From positions 1-60,939 of the forward strand of contig NZ_CABVQC010000059.1 of NCBI RefSeq assembly GCF_902499175.1: a stretch of 60,939 nucleotides of DNA, written 5' to 3'. The notes below the pieces were generated by a model, which worked only from the letters and a program-made list of their open reading frames with translations, was not told the origin of the DNA and ran no database searches. Both the position numbers and the translations under genes were made by a program. Positions within the stretch are counted from its first letter, which is position 1, and the number at the start of each line of letters is the position of its first letter. The DNA is from Burkholderia aenigmatica (GTDB lineage: Bacteria; Pseudomonadota; Gammaproteobacteria; Burkholderiales; Burkholderiaceae). Below are positions 27,367 to 35,265 of the stretch, in pieces.

Positions 27367-28110
27367 TCACGAGCGCGCATCGCGCCACAGTACCGCGTCG
27401 GTGCGGTACAGCGCCGGGAAGAACTGCTTCAGCCCGGCGATCTTCGGCATGTCGTTGTACGCGATGTACGGCGCGTCGGGATGCAGTTCGAGGTAGTTCT
27501 GGTGATAGGCCTCGGCCGGGTAGAACCCTTTGTAGTCCTCGACGCGCGTGACGACGGGCGCCGGAAACACGTGCGCGGTGCCGAGCTGCGCGATGTAGGC
27601 GGTCGCGACCGCGCGCTGCTGCGCGGTGGTCGGGAAGATCGCCGACCGGTATTGCGACCCTTCGTCGGGGCCCTGCCGGTTGAGCTCGGTCGGATCGTGC
27701 GCGACCGAGAAGAACACCTGCAGCAGACGGCCGTACGTGATCCGGGTCGGGTCGTAGACGATGCGAACCGATTCCGCGTGCCCGGTCAGCCCCGAGCCGA
27801 CGAGCGCGTAGTGCGCGGTTTCGGACGCGCCGCCCGCATAGCCGGCCGTGACCTGCTTCACACCCTTCACGTGCTCGAACACGCCTTGCACGCCCCAGAA
27901 GCAGCCGCCGGCGAGCACGGCCGTCTCGTCGTGCGATGCGCCGGGCGTTTCGTCGAGCGTCGGCGCGGGCACGGTGCGCATCGGCTCGGCTGAATTGACG
28001 ATGCGCTGGTAGCCGAACACGGCGGCGGCCGCGACGGCGATGGCGCCGATGCGGCGCAGCATCGCCGTGCGCCGTTGCGGCGCGGAACCGCGTGGGGAGA
28101 TCGGGATCAT
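27367..28110 (-). CDS. msrA: Exported peptide-methionine (S)-S-oxide reductase MsrA
   Basis: A 247-residue MsrA with an N-terminal membrane/signal segment (LRRIGAIAVAAAAVFGYQRI) after a basic start. The catalytic motif AGGCFWGVQGVF is at residue ~67, followed by VTAGYAGG and HAESVRIVYDP; YQNYLELHPDAPYI and the C-terminal region complete the fold. Export, and the neighbouring DipZ and MsrB genes on the same strand, indicate repair of oxidised methionine in periplasmic proteins. The gene is the last of the three. Confidence 0.92.
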   Translation of the reverse strand: MIPISPRGSAPQRRTAMLRRIGAIAVAAAAVFGYQRIVNSAEPMRTVPAPTLDETPGASHDETAVLAGGCFWGVQGVFEHVKGVKQVTAGYAGGASETAHYALVGSGLTGHAESVRIVYDPTRITYGRLLQVFFSVAHDPTELNRQGPDEGSQYRSAIFPTTAQQRAVATAYIAQLGTAHVFPAPVVTRVEDYKGFYPAEAYHQNYLELHPDAPYIAYNDMPKIAGLKQFFPALYRTDAVLWRDARS

Positions 28111-28167
28111 CTTTTGCTCCTGTTGAATGGGGCGGGGAACACGGCGGCCGGGTGGCGGCGCACGCGA

Positions 28168-30039
28168 TCAACCGAAAGTGAATGCATATGCATCGACACC
28201 GGGATCGAGAAACTCGATCGCGAACGTGCGATCGGCGATCGCGCCGGGTTGCCGGACCAACTGGTACAGGCGCTGCCCGGTGACGGTGCCGTAGCCCTGC
28301 GCGTCGACGTCGGCGCCGTGCGCGGCACCGGGCGCCGCGCCGTCGAGCGTCACGCGAAACCGCACGGGCTGGCCGTTCGCGCCCGGGCCGAGCACGAGGT
28401 GCAGGTCGCGGGCGTGGAAGCGGTAGACGATCCGTCCGGACGGCGCGGCGAGCGACGCGCGTTCGGCGCCGACCTGCCACGTGCCGACGAGGCCCCAGTC
28501 GTTGAGGTCGGGGTGCGCCGGCGCGTCGTAGCGGTGCGCCGCATCGCGCACGACGCCGCCCGGCGACGTGAAATCCTCAGCGCGTGCGTAGCCGACGTAG
28601 GTCTCGGGCGAGCGCACGTCCGCGCTGTCGGCTGCCGCGAGCGCGCCCTTCGCGGGCGCCCCGGCCAGCCCGAGCGGCACGTTCAGCGCTTCCGGATGAC
28701 CGGCTTCCGCGAGCAGCGACTGGATCGCGCGTTCCGACTGCGCGTATTCGCCTTCGCCGAAGTGGTGATGGCGAACCCGCCCTTGCGCGTCGATGAAGTA
28801 GTGCGCCGGCCAGTATTCGTTGTTGAAGGCGCGCCAGATCGAGTAACCGTTGTCGATCGCGACCGGGTAGTCGATGCCGAGGTCGTGCACGGCCTTCTTC
28901 ACGTTGCCGATGTCGCGCTCGAACGCGAACTCCGGTGCGTGCACGCCGATCACGACGAGCCCGTACGGCGCGTACTTGCGTGCCCACGCGTTCGTGTATG
29001 GCAGCGTGCGCAGGCAGTTGATGCACGAGTAGGTCCAGAAATCGACCAGCACGACCTTGCCACGCAGGCCGGCCGCCGTCAGCGGCGGCGAGTTCAGCCA
29101 CTGCACCGCACCGTCGAGCGACGGCAGCTTGCCTTCGACGGGCAGCGCGGCCGGCGCATGCGTCGCGTCCGCCGCGCGCATCATCGCGCCGCCGGCCTGC
29201 GCGGCATCGGCTGTCGCGGCCATCATCGCGCCACCTGAACCGTTCGCGGCGCCATTCGCCGAGTTGTTCGCCGGGTTGCCCGTCGCGGCCATCGCCGCCG
29301 GTGCGCCGTTCGACCGCCCGCCGAGCCGGTCGACGAGTTTCGTCTCGAGCCCGCCCGTCGTGACGGTGGACAGTTGGGCGAGCGCGCCCGTATCGAGGCC
29401 GAGCGCGATCGCGCCGACGCCGGCCAGCAGCGCTACGCCGATCCCGCGCTTGATCCATTCGCCGGCGCCGAGCGAGCGCTTCATCGCGGCGAACACCTTG
29501 CCGCCGATCACGAGCGCGACGCCGAGCGACGTCGCCGCGCCGGCCGCATACGCGACCAGCAGCAGCGTCGTGCCGACGCTGGCACCGCGCAATGCGGCGC
29601 CGGTCAGCACGAGCCCGAGAATCGGGCCCGCGCACGGTGCCCACAGCAGGCCGGTCGCCACGCCGAGCAGCAGCGACGACGCGGGGCCGGCGGGGCGGCC
29701 GTCGCGTTGCGCGAAGCCGGTGAGCCGGTTGCCGGCGGCGACGAGCGGGCGCGTCAGGTGTTCGGCGAGGCGCGGCATCAGCAGAGTCAGGCCGAATACC
29801 GCGAGCAGCACGATGGCGACCCAGCGGCCGGCCTGGTTGGCCTGCGCGACCCAACCGCCACCGACGGCGGCGAGCGTCGCGACGACGGCGAACGTGAGCG
29901 CCATGCCGGCGAGCAGCGGCAGGCCGGTGCGTACGAATGGCTGGTCGGCGCGCGCGAACACGAACGGCAGCACCGGCAGGATGCACGGGCTCAGGATCGT
30001 GAGCACGCCGCCAAGGTAGGCAAGGACGATGAGCAGCAT
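28168..30039 (-). CDS. DipZ-type thiol-disulfide carrier: CcdA membrane domain fused to exported thioredoxin domain
   Basis: A 623-residue fusion. Residues 1 to ~240 are a CcdA/DsbD-beta-like domain with six membrane segments and redox Cys in LSPCILPVLPF and WAPCAGPILGL. An Ala/Asn/Gly/Met-rich linker follows (~270-330). Then comes a TlpA/thioredoxin-like domain with the active site TYSCINCLRTLP at residue ~350, and a C-terminal ~150-residue DipZ jelly-roll-like domain. It would carry electrons from cytoplasmic thioredoxin to periplasmic partners. It lies between msrA and msrB, which need such reducing power. I start at the ATG at 30039; the frame upstream overlaps msrB. Confidence 0.9.
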   Translation of the reverse strand: MLLIVLAYLGGVLTILSPCILPVLPFVFARADQPFVRTGLPLLAGMALTFAVVATLAAVGGGWVAQANQAGRWVAIVLLAVFGLTLLMPRLAEHLTRPLVAAGNRLTGFAQRDGRPAGPASSLLLGVATGLLWAPCAGPILGLVLTGAALRGASVGTTLLLVAYAAGAATSLGVALVIGGKVFAAMKRSLGAGEWIKRGIGVALLAGVGAIALGLDTGALAQLSTVTTGGLETKLVDRLGGRSNGAPAAMAATGNPANNSANGAANGSGGAMMAATADAAQAGGAMMRAADATHAPAALPVEGKLPSLDGAVQWLNSPPLTAAGLRGKVVLVDFWTYSCINCLRTLPYTNAWARKYAPYGLVVIGVHAPEFAFERDIGNVKKAVHDLGIDYPVAIDNGYSIWRAFNNEYWPAHYFIDAQGRVRHHHFGEGEYAQSERAIQSLLAEAGHPEALNVPLGLAGAPAKGALAAADSADVRSPETYVGYARAEDFTSPGGVVRDAAHRYDAPAHPDLNDWGLVGTWQVGAERASLAAPSGRIVYRFHARDLHLVLGPGANGQPVRFRVTLDGAAPGAAHGADVDAQGYGTVTGQRLYQLVRQPGAIADRTFAIEFLDPGVDAYAFTFG

Positions 30040-30074
30040 GGTGCGGTCTCCAGTCGGTCGGGAGTGGGGCCGGA

Positions 30075-30605
30075 TCAGGCGGCCGCCGGGTGGAAGGCGA
30101 GTGCGAGGCCGTTCATGCAGTAGCGCAGGCCGGTCGGCTGCGGGCCGTCGTCGAACACGTGGCCGAGATGGCCGCCGCAGCGGCGGCAGTGCACTTCGGT
30201 GCGGATCATCCCGAACGACGCATCGGTGGTGGTGGCGACCGCGTGGTCGAGCGGCTTCCAGAAGCTCGGCCAGCCCGTATGGCTGTCGAACTTGGTGGCC
30301 GACGAGAACAGCGCGAGGTTGCAGCCGGCGCACGCGAACGTGCCTTGCCGGTGCTCGTCGTTCAGCGGGCTGGTGTAGGGCCGCTCGGTGCCGGCTTCGC
30401 GCAGGATCGTGTACTGGGCGGGCGTGAGCCGACGATGCCATTCGGCGTCGCTGAGGGTGACCTCAAACGGGGCGGCCGTCTGCGGGGTGGCCGGCGGCGC
30501 GGCGAACGCGCGGCCGACCAGCGCGCGGCGGCCGACGGACGACAGAGTCGCGAGCACGGCGAGGCCGGTGGCGCCGGCGAACAGCAGATGTCTGCGGGTG
30601 GGCAT
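30075..30605 (-). CDS. msrB: Exported peptide-methionine (R)-S-oxide reductase MsrB
   Basis: A 176-residue MsrB with an N-terminal signal that looks like a Tat signal (MPTRRHLLFAGATGLAVLA, twin Arg, cut probably after AFAAP). Zinc ligands are in CAGCNLALF and CRRCGGHLGHVF, the catalytic Cys in TGLRYCMNG, with HTGWPSFWKP also conserved. First gene of the msrB-dipZ-msrA set (35 and 57 bases between genes), it reduces R-sulfoxides while MsrA handles the S-form. The last residues are a short Ala-rich tail. Confidence 0.93.
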   Translation of the reverse strand: MPTRRHLLFAGATGLAVLATLSSVGRRALVGRAFAAPPATPQTAAPFEVTLSDAEWHRRLTPAQYTILREAGTERPYTSPLNDEHRQGTFACAGCNLALFSSATKFDSHTGWPSFWKPLDHAVATTTDASFGMIRTEVHCRRCGGHLGHVFDDGPQPTGLRYCMNGLALAFHPAAA

Positions 30606-30907
30606 GATGGGCTCCTGGCGGCAGGTACCGAAAACATGCGCCCATCGTAGTCAGCGGCCGGTGTCGAAGTCCTCACGGAAAGTTAAATGAATTGTGATTT
30701 GTTTTTTGGGGAATCCGGCCAGGTCCGTCGAAATCCGTCAAAGCCCCGTCTGACAAGGGTTTGCGGGGAGGTTTTGGTCCGCCAAGTTCTGCGGAAATCC
30801 TCCACGAGCCGCAACTTTTTAGTGTTTTTTTAGTGTTCGCGATGTGGGGTAGGCTCTGCTTAGAGATGCACGGGCCGACCTGGTTGCGATATCAAAGGAG
30901 GGCGATC
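30606..30907. other. Junction between core-like DNA and the integrase gene
   Basis: This 300-base stretch holds the msrB promoter and the integrase leader. A nearby direct repeat (TCCGTCGAA, then TCCGTCAAA at about 30726-30742) and a run CCCCGTCTGACAAGGG follow. I find no tRNA gene here, although P4-type integrase genes often adjoin one. The attachment site should lie in this stretch, but its exact place cannot be set without the other island end. Confidence 0.4.
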
Positions 30908-32275
30908 ATGGGTGCTCTGACGGTTAAGCAAATCGAGGCCGCAAAGGCGATCGGGAAGCTGTATTTCCTCTCTGATGGGCGCGGGCTGTTCCTGCGCATC
31001 GGCCCGGATGGCTCGAAAACCTGGCTTGTTCGCGTCAGCATCAATGGCAAGCAACGGGACAAGCCGCTCGGCAAGGCGTGGGGGCGCACCATGACTGAAG
31101 GGCAGTTGTCGCTGGAGGATGCACGCGCAGCCGCGGCGACGATTCGTTCACAAGCGCGCGACGGTGTGGACTATCTCGATGCGAAGAAGCGTGAACGCCA
31201 GGCGAAGGTTGAAAAGGCGGCGACAGCGGAACTCACGTTCGGCGATTTGTTCGATACGTGGTTCGCGACCGTCAACAAGAAGCGCGGCAAGAAAGGACGC
31301 AAGGATGGCGGTAGGATGCTTCGAGGTGCGATGGAAAAACATGTGCTGCCGGCCCTCCGTACACACAGGATTACAGGCGTGTTTGCCTCGAACGTTCTGC
31401 CGCTGCTTACCACGATTTCCGACGCGGGATACAACCGGCGCGCAGTCGAGGTGTTGGGGGCCGTCCAGCAAATGATTCGATGGGGCGAGCGCAATCAGCC
31501 GTGGAAACGCTTGCTGATCGATTGTGATGTGCTCGCGCTCGCAAAAGAGGATGTCGTTGCAGGTGATTACGACCCGGTACGTGACAACGAACGCCATCGC
31601 ACGCTGTCGGACGACGAAATTCGCGCGCTGGGTGAACTTATGCCGGCTGCACGGCTTCCGCGTTCCATTGAGTCAGCGGTATGGGTGATGCTTGCTTGCG
31701 GAACGCGTGTCGGTGAAACCCTTGTGACTCGATGGGCTGATCTTGATTTCAAGGCGCGGACGTGGACGATTCCAAAGGAACGCACGAAGTCAAGCACGGC
31801 GATTACGATTCATCTCTCCGATTTCGTCCTTGCGCAGTTTGCCGCACAGCAGATTGTGCGCGCTGTATTGTCTGAGGGCGATGTGCGTCGCGAATACGTA
31901 TTTCCGTCGCAACAGGGCAAGATTCCGCACGTCACTATCCATACAACGTGCAAGGCAATCCGTGACCGGCAACGCGGGAAGGGTGCATCGACCGAAGGTC
32001 GCACGACAGCAACGGATACGCTTATTGTCTCGGATGGTCAATGGAAATGCCATGACCTGCGTCGTACCTGCGGAACGATGATGCAGTCGCTTGGTATTGC
32101 TGAGAGCATCGTGCATCGATGTCTGAACCACGCGCGTAACGATCCGCTTGATCGCATCTATCTGAGATTCGATTACGACGCCCAGATGCGAGACGCGTGG
32201 CTGAGGTGGGGCGACCGACTTTCGGTATTGCTTGGCATGGGTACGGGAAACGTACGTCTTCTGTTCGCGCCGTAA
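30908..32275 (+). CDS. P4-type tyrosine-recombinase integrase
   Basis: A 455-residue integrase. The N-terminal arm-binding/DUF4102-like part (LTVKQIEAAKAIGKLYFLSD, DGSKTWLVRVSINGK) precedes a core-binding SAM-like domain (~110-215). The catalytic domain has the first Arg in ACGTRVGETLV (~265), His/Arg in CHDLRRTCGTMM (~381-384), the second His in CLNHARNDPLD (~408) and the nucleophilic Tyr in RIYLRFDY. AAAGGAGGG stands a few bases before the ATG at 30908. Such enzymes integrate genomic islands. The DNA downstream is less GC-rich and carries accessory genes, so this is probably the left end of an island. Confidence 0.92.
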   Translation: MGALTVKQIEAAKAIGKLYFLSDGRGLFLRIGPDGSKTWLVRVSINGKQRDKPLGKAWGRTMTEGQLSLEDARAAAATIRSQARDGVDYLDAKKRERQAKVEKAATAELTFGDLFDTWFATVNKKRGKKGRKDGGRMLRGAMEKHVLPALRTHRITGVFASNVLPLLTTISDAGYNRRAVEVLGAVQQMIRWGERNQPWKRLLIDCDVLALAKEDVVAGDYDPVRDNERHRTLSDDEIRALGELMPAARLPRSIESAVWVMLACGTRVGETLVTRWADLDFKARTWTIPKERTKSSTAITIHLSDFVLAQFAAQQIVRAVLSEGDVRREYVFPSQQGKIPHVTIHTTCKAIRDRQRGKGASTEGRTTATDTLIVSDGQWKCHDLRRTCGTMMQSLGIAESIVHRCLNHARNDPLDRIYLRFDYDAQMRDAWLRWGDRLSVLLGMGTGNVRLLFAP

Positions 32276-32409
32276 ACGGTGGGGGCTTCTCCTCAGTTTA
32301 AGTAATTAATTTGTAAGAATGATAATAAGAATCATCAGGGTTACATTGCACGCGTTCTTCATTCCGATTTCCGCAGGTTGCTGGGGGTGATGACCCACCC
32401 CAACTCGTC

Positions 32410-32431
32410 GGCGCCCATCGGAATGGGCGCC
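32410..32431. repeat. 9-bp hairpin flanked by short direct repeats, downstream of the integrase
   Basis: GGCGCCCAT-CGGA-ATGGGCGCC forms a perfect stem with a 4-base loop. The word CCAACTCGT occurs just before and just after it. It may end the integrase transcript or belong to the recombination module. An A/T-rich imperfect dyad ATGAT-N7-ATCAT lies upstream at 32319-32335. Confidence 0.45.
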
Positions 32432-32504
32432 GCCAACTCGTTGATGCGGGAACCGTCAAGAGTGCATGCAATCCGGCAGTCTTAAGAGGTTCCGGGAAGC
32501 CAAG

Positions 32505-33254
32505 TCAGACCTGATTCCAGCCGCCATCGACGCAAAGCTCACTACCTGTTATGTAGGACGAATCATCCGAGGCGAGAAACAGGACAGCCTTTGCAATTTC
32601 ATCAACGGTGCCGCTACGATGCATCGGAATTTGGGCGTGCGCCTGAATCTTCGTTTGCTCGATCATCTCTTCGCTTACTCCCGATTTGCGAGCTTGATCC
32701 GTATCGATGTAGCCAGGTGCCATGGCGTTGACTCGTATGCCTTTATGGGTGAGTTCCGCAGCAAGTGATCGCGCTAGGGAGCGAATGGCAGCTTTCCCCG
32801 CCGAATAGACGCTGACATATGGCATGCCCTTTGTCGTCAGGGTCGTGGTGTTGAGAACAATCGAGCCGCCGGAGGTCATGAGCGGCAGGAGCTTTTGCAC
32901 CGTAAAGTACGTCCCTTTAAACGTGTTCAAGATGGTGAAATCGAATTCTTCTTCCGACATGTATTCAAACATGTTGGGGCGCGCTGCGCCGGCATTCGCG
33001 AAGATGACATCGACGCGACCATGTTGTTCTGCGACGTGGGCGCGAAGCGCCTCGATGTCCGACATCTTGGAAATATCGCTGCGTACCGCGGTAGTGCCAT
33101 TTCCGATGCTTTGTACTGCAGCATCGAGTGTCGCTTGGTCGCGACCGGTAATAACAACCTTTGCGCCTTCGCGAGCAAACAACTTAGCCGTCGCAAGTCC
33201 CATCCCTGAGTTGCCACCAGTGATCACAGCGACCTTACCGTCCAATTTGCCCAT
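32505..33254 (-). CDS. Short-chain dehydrogenase/reductase with Thr in place of the catalytic Ser
   Basis: A 249-residue classical SDR: TGGNSGMGLATAKLF at residue ~12 binds NAD(P), NAGAARPN is the structural motif, YSAGK carries Tyr and Lys, and the C-terminus SELCVDGGWNQV is typical of glucose/3-oxoacyl-reductase-like members. Counting back 13 residues from the Tyr lands on Thr in LNTTTLTTKG, where Ser is the rule. GGAGAAGG precedes the start. It diverges from a TetR gene, with two palindromes between, and is probably that repressor's target. The substrate is unknown. Confidence 0.87.
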   Translation of the reverse strand: MGKLDGKVAVITGGNSGMGLATAKLFAREGAKVVITGRDQATLDAAVQSIGNGTTAVRSDISKMSDIEALRAHVAEQHGRVDVIFANAGAARPNMFEYMSEEEFDFTILNTFKGTYFTVQKLLPLMTSGGSIVLNTTTLTTKGMPYVSVYSAGKAAIRSLARSLAAELTHKGIRVNAMAPGYIDTDQARKSGVSEEMIEQTKIQAHAQIPMHRSGTVDEIAKAVLFLASDDSSYITGSELCVDGGWNQV

Positions 33255-33357
33255 AATCCTTCTCCGATTCTATGAGTAGCGCCCGAGGTGGGGCGATGAG
33301 TTGTGGCCGATGGTCCGCTCGGACAATCGGCAGGAATGGATCCAAGTCAGCTAGAAT

Positions 33358-33382
33358 GTAACCGGAACGACGATCCGGTTAC
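33358..33382. promoter_or_regulatory. Candidate TetR operator 1
   Basis: GTAACCGGA and TCCGGTTAC are perfect 9-bp arms around a 7-base spacer, in the divergent promoter between the SDR and the TetR gene. Size and place fit a TetR-family binding site. Confidence 0.6.
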
Positions 33383-33389
33383 CGACTAT

Positions 33390-33406
33390 ACGGAACATTG
33401 TTCCGT
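33390..33406. promoter_or_regulatory. Candidate TetR operator 2
   Basis: ACGGAACA-T-TGTTCCGT is a perfect 8-bp inverted repeat with a one-base centre, 20 bases upstream of the TetR start. It shares the CGGAAC/GTTCCG core word with part of operator 1 and may allow control of both divergent genes. Confidence 0.6.
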
Positions 33407-33426
33407 TTATCAAGGGGAAGGTTGAA

Positions 33427-34062
33427 TTGAATCTCAGGACGAGCAAATCCGCTACCGAGCATCCGCCGCGCGCAGTGCGGGCCGATGCTCAACGAAACAT
33501 AGAGGCGCTTCTCCGGGCGGCGCTAGAGGTTTTCGACTCGTCCGGAGTTGATGCCCCGGTACGCGAAATCGCGCAAAAGGCCGGCGTGGGAATTGGCACT
33601 ATTTATCGCCACTTTCCAAAACGTTCGGACCTTGTAGTGGCTGCGTTGTGCAGCGAAGTGGATGCCTGTGCGGACGCGGGAAGCGATTTGGCCGCTACGT
33701 ACCGAGCGGGCGAGGCGTTAGTGGGATGGATCGAGCGCTATGTCGAATTCGTAACGAAGAGGCGCGGGCTTGCTGCCGCCCTTAATTCTGGGGACCCGGC
33801 CTTTAAGGCTTTGCCGCTGTATTTCCTGGAACGACTCCGTCCAGTCGTCCAGAGGCTTCTTGATGCAGCGACAAGCGCGGGCGAGATTCGCGAGGGAATT
33901 CAACCAGACGAGCTCCTATGCGCCGTGGGTGCGCTCTGCGCCCCACTTGAATGCCCAGAGCCACCCGATGCACGCAGGTTGGTCTCTCTGTTTGTCGATG
34001 GATTGCGATATGGTGCGAATCTACCCGCTTTCGAGTCTGTGTCGAAAGAGGCGTCAAGTTAG
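33427..34062 (+). CDS. TetR-family transcriptional regulator
   Basis: A 211-residue repressor. Residues ~15-65 form the DNA-binding domain (ALLRAALEVFDSSGVDAPVR, EIAQKAGVGIGTIYRHFPKR). The C-terminal part, with FVTKRRGLAAALNSG and FLERLRPVVQRLLDAA, resembles the TetR group whose members usually neighbour and control an SDR or oxidoreductase. The start is a TTG at 33427 with AAGGGGAAGG just upstream; no ATG fits better. It is divergent from the SDR gene across a promoter with two palindromes. Confidence 0.87.
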   Translation: MNLRTSKSATEHPPRAVRADAQRNIEALLRAALEVFDSSGVDAPVREIAQKAGVGIGTIYRHFPKRSDLVVAALCSEVDACADAGSDLAATYRAGEALVGWIERYVEFVTKRRGLAAALNSGDPAFKALPLYFLERLRPVVQRLLDAATSAGEIREGIQPDELLCAVGALCAPLECPEPPDARRLVSLFVDGLRYGANLPAFESVSKEASS

Positions 34063-34485
34063 GAGGCGCGGTAACTTCGGGTCAAAATCCAGTGACCTCA
34101 TTGCGGCGACGGCCATGGCGAGACGGGGGCCAGCATCAACTCCGCGGTCAAGCGTGTTCCACGACTCCGCATTCTTGAGGTGATGAGCGTGCGCCGCGTC
34201 CATGCACGGCATGCTTCGGTAATCTATGAAGGTGATGGCGCCAGTCAAACCGTGTCATGTCCATTCCGCGTTGTGCGGATGGAGGTCGGCTTCTGTCTGA
34301 TCTTGTAGAAAAGACGGGCTAGTGACGAGGCCGCATGTGCGGCGGTGGAGGGCCTAGCCCGCATCTGACGAGTCCGCGTAGTGTCGACCGCGACACGAAG
34401 GTTTGGGCGATGCGGGGTGAAGGGGCCATTCGTGGCAGATCTCATCTCGCAGCCTAACGTGCAGACTATGATGACCCCCAGACAC
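34063..34485. other. Gene-poor gap between TetR and dioxygenase genes
   Basis: About 420 bases. A minus-strand frame of 64 codons (34054-34248) and other short frames exist, but none has recognisable motifs. A minus-strand run reading ARLFYKIRQKPTSIRTTRNG near 34260-34320 looks like a worn coding remnant, perhaps from a mobile element. I see no promoter or RNA gene with confidence. Confidence 0.35.
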
Positions 34486-35082
34486 TCACGAATTGCTGAC
34501 CGCTTGCGGTGAAAGCTCACTTTCGTTGGAGTACCCGGAAACGAAGGGTTTGAGCACACTCGTGTCAGGATCGAAGACGTAACGCGAAATCCGTCCGATG
34601 TTACCTCCGTAGATGTGGACGCTGATCGAGACGCGGTCCTCATACATGTTAGAGACTCGGTGAATATCGCCCGTGAGCGGTGAAATGCTTTCGACGACGC
34701 CTGGCTCGAGATAGTCGACCCCGAGTGATCGCATGGGCTGGTTCGGCAGACCCAGTTCGAATGACTCGGCTCGCTCTCCGCCTCGCAGCATGCCGATCAG
34801 TGCCCAGACCGTATGATTGTGGATCGGGGTTTTCTGACCGGGTCCCCAAACGAAACTGACCACCGAGAAGCGGTTGGCTGGGTCCGCATGGAGCAGGTAC
34901 TGCTGATAGTACTGAGGATGCGGCTGCGCGTATTCGTCAGGAAGCCAGTCATCGTGGCGGACGATGTCAGCAAGGAGCGCTCGCCCCGCGCCCAAGATTT
35001 GATGCTCGTTGCCCGAAAAGTTGTCAACGAGCTGCGTGAAGTCGCGGACGAATCGATTGAAACGGGGAGATGAAACTTGCAT
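34486..35082 (-). CDS. mdo: Gln-type thiol dioxygenase, probable 3-mercaptopropionate dioxygenase
   Basis: A 198-residue cupin of the cysteine-dioxygenase family from the ATG at 35082, which GGAG precedes by seven bases. The iron ligands are His88 and His90 in KTPIHNHTVWALIG and His141 in GDIHRVSN. The stretch YYQQYLLHADP puts Gln61 where cysteine dioxygenases have the Arg that binds the cysteine carboxylate; from recalled family knowledge, the Gln type is the 3-mercaptopropionate dioxygenase group. The reaction would be 3-mercaptopropionate + O2 to 3-sulfinopropionate. It has its own promoter with the TTGAA-N6-TTCAA dyad, shared with the transport/lyase genes and the CoA-transferase/desulfinase operon. 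Cysteine as substrate remains possible. Confidence 0.82.
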   Translation of the reverse strand: MQVSSPRFNRFVRDFTQLVDNFSGNEHQILGAGRALLADIVRHDDWLPDEYAQPHPQYYQQYLLHADPANRFSVVSFVWGPGQKTPIHNHTVWALIGMLRGGERAESFELGLPNQPMRSLGVDYLEPGVVESISPLTGDIHRVSNMYEDRVSISVHIYGGNIGRISRYVFDPDTSVLKPFVSGYSNESELSPQAVSNS

Positions 35083-35176
35083 CGGGTGTCTCCGGCTGTT
35101 GGACGTTGTCGCGGCGCCCACCGAGCTCTTTGGTACGCATTGTATTGGCATCATGACAGGCATTCCGCGTTGAGAG

Positions 35177-35221
35177 ATTCTTCTCTAATCAATCGTCATG
35201 AGCAATTGAATCTAATTTCAA
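35177..35221 (-). promoter_or_regulatory. Promoter and LysR-type operator of the thiol dioxygenase gene
   Basis: Read on the minus strand, the dyad TTGAAATTAGATTCAA (35221-35206) is followed without a gap by TTGCTC as -35 (35205-35200), then 17 bases, then AAGAAT as -10 (35182-35177). The same arrangement occurs at 36414 and 39787. The dyad placed against the -35 hexamer suits an activator that recruits RNA polymerase. Confidence 0.7.
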
Positions 35222-35265
35222 GCATCAGGTGACCGGTGTGCCAATCTTGTCATCTTGTCACGTGA

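Noticed and set aside
30606..30907. A tRNA gene as the integrase attachment site
   Set aside because: I could not fold a cloverleaf or find a T-loop consensus in this stretch.
32319..32335. Fur-box-like A/T-rich dyad after the integrase
   Set aside because: Only the ATGAT/ATCAT arms match; spacing and flanks differ from the Fur consensus and no iron gene follows.
34486..35082. Ordinary cysteine dioxygenase for taurine or cysteine sulfinate metabolism
   Set aside because: Gln instead of Arg at the carboxylate-binding site and operator sharing with the CoA-transferase/desulfinase operon favour 3-mercaptopropionate, though cysteine is not strictly excluded.
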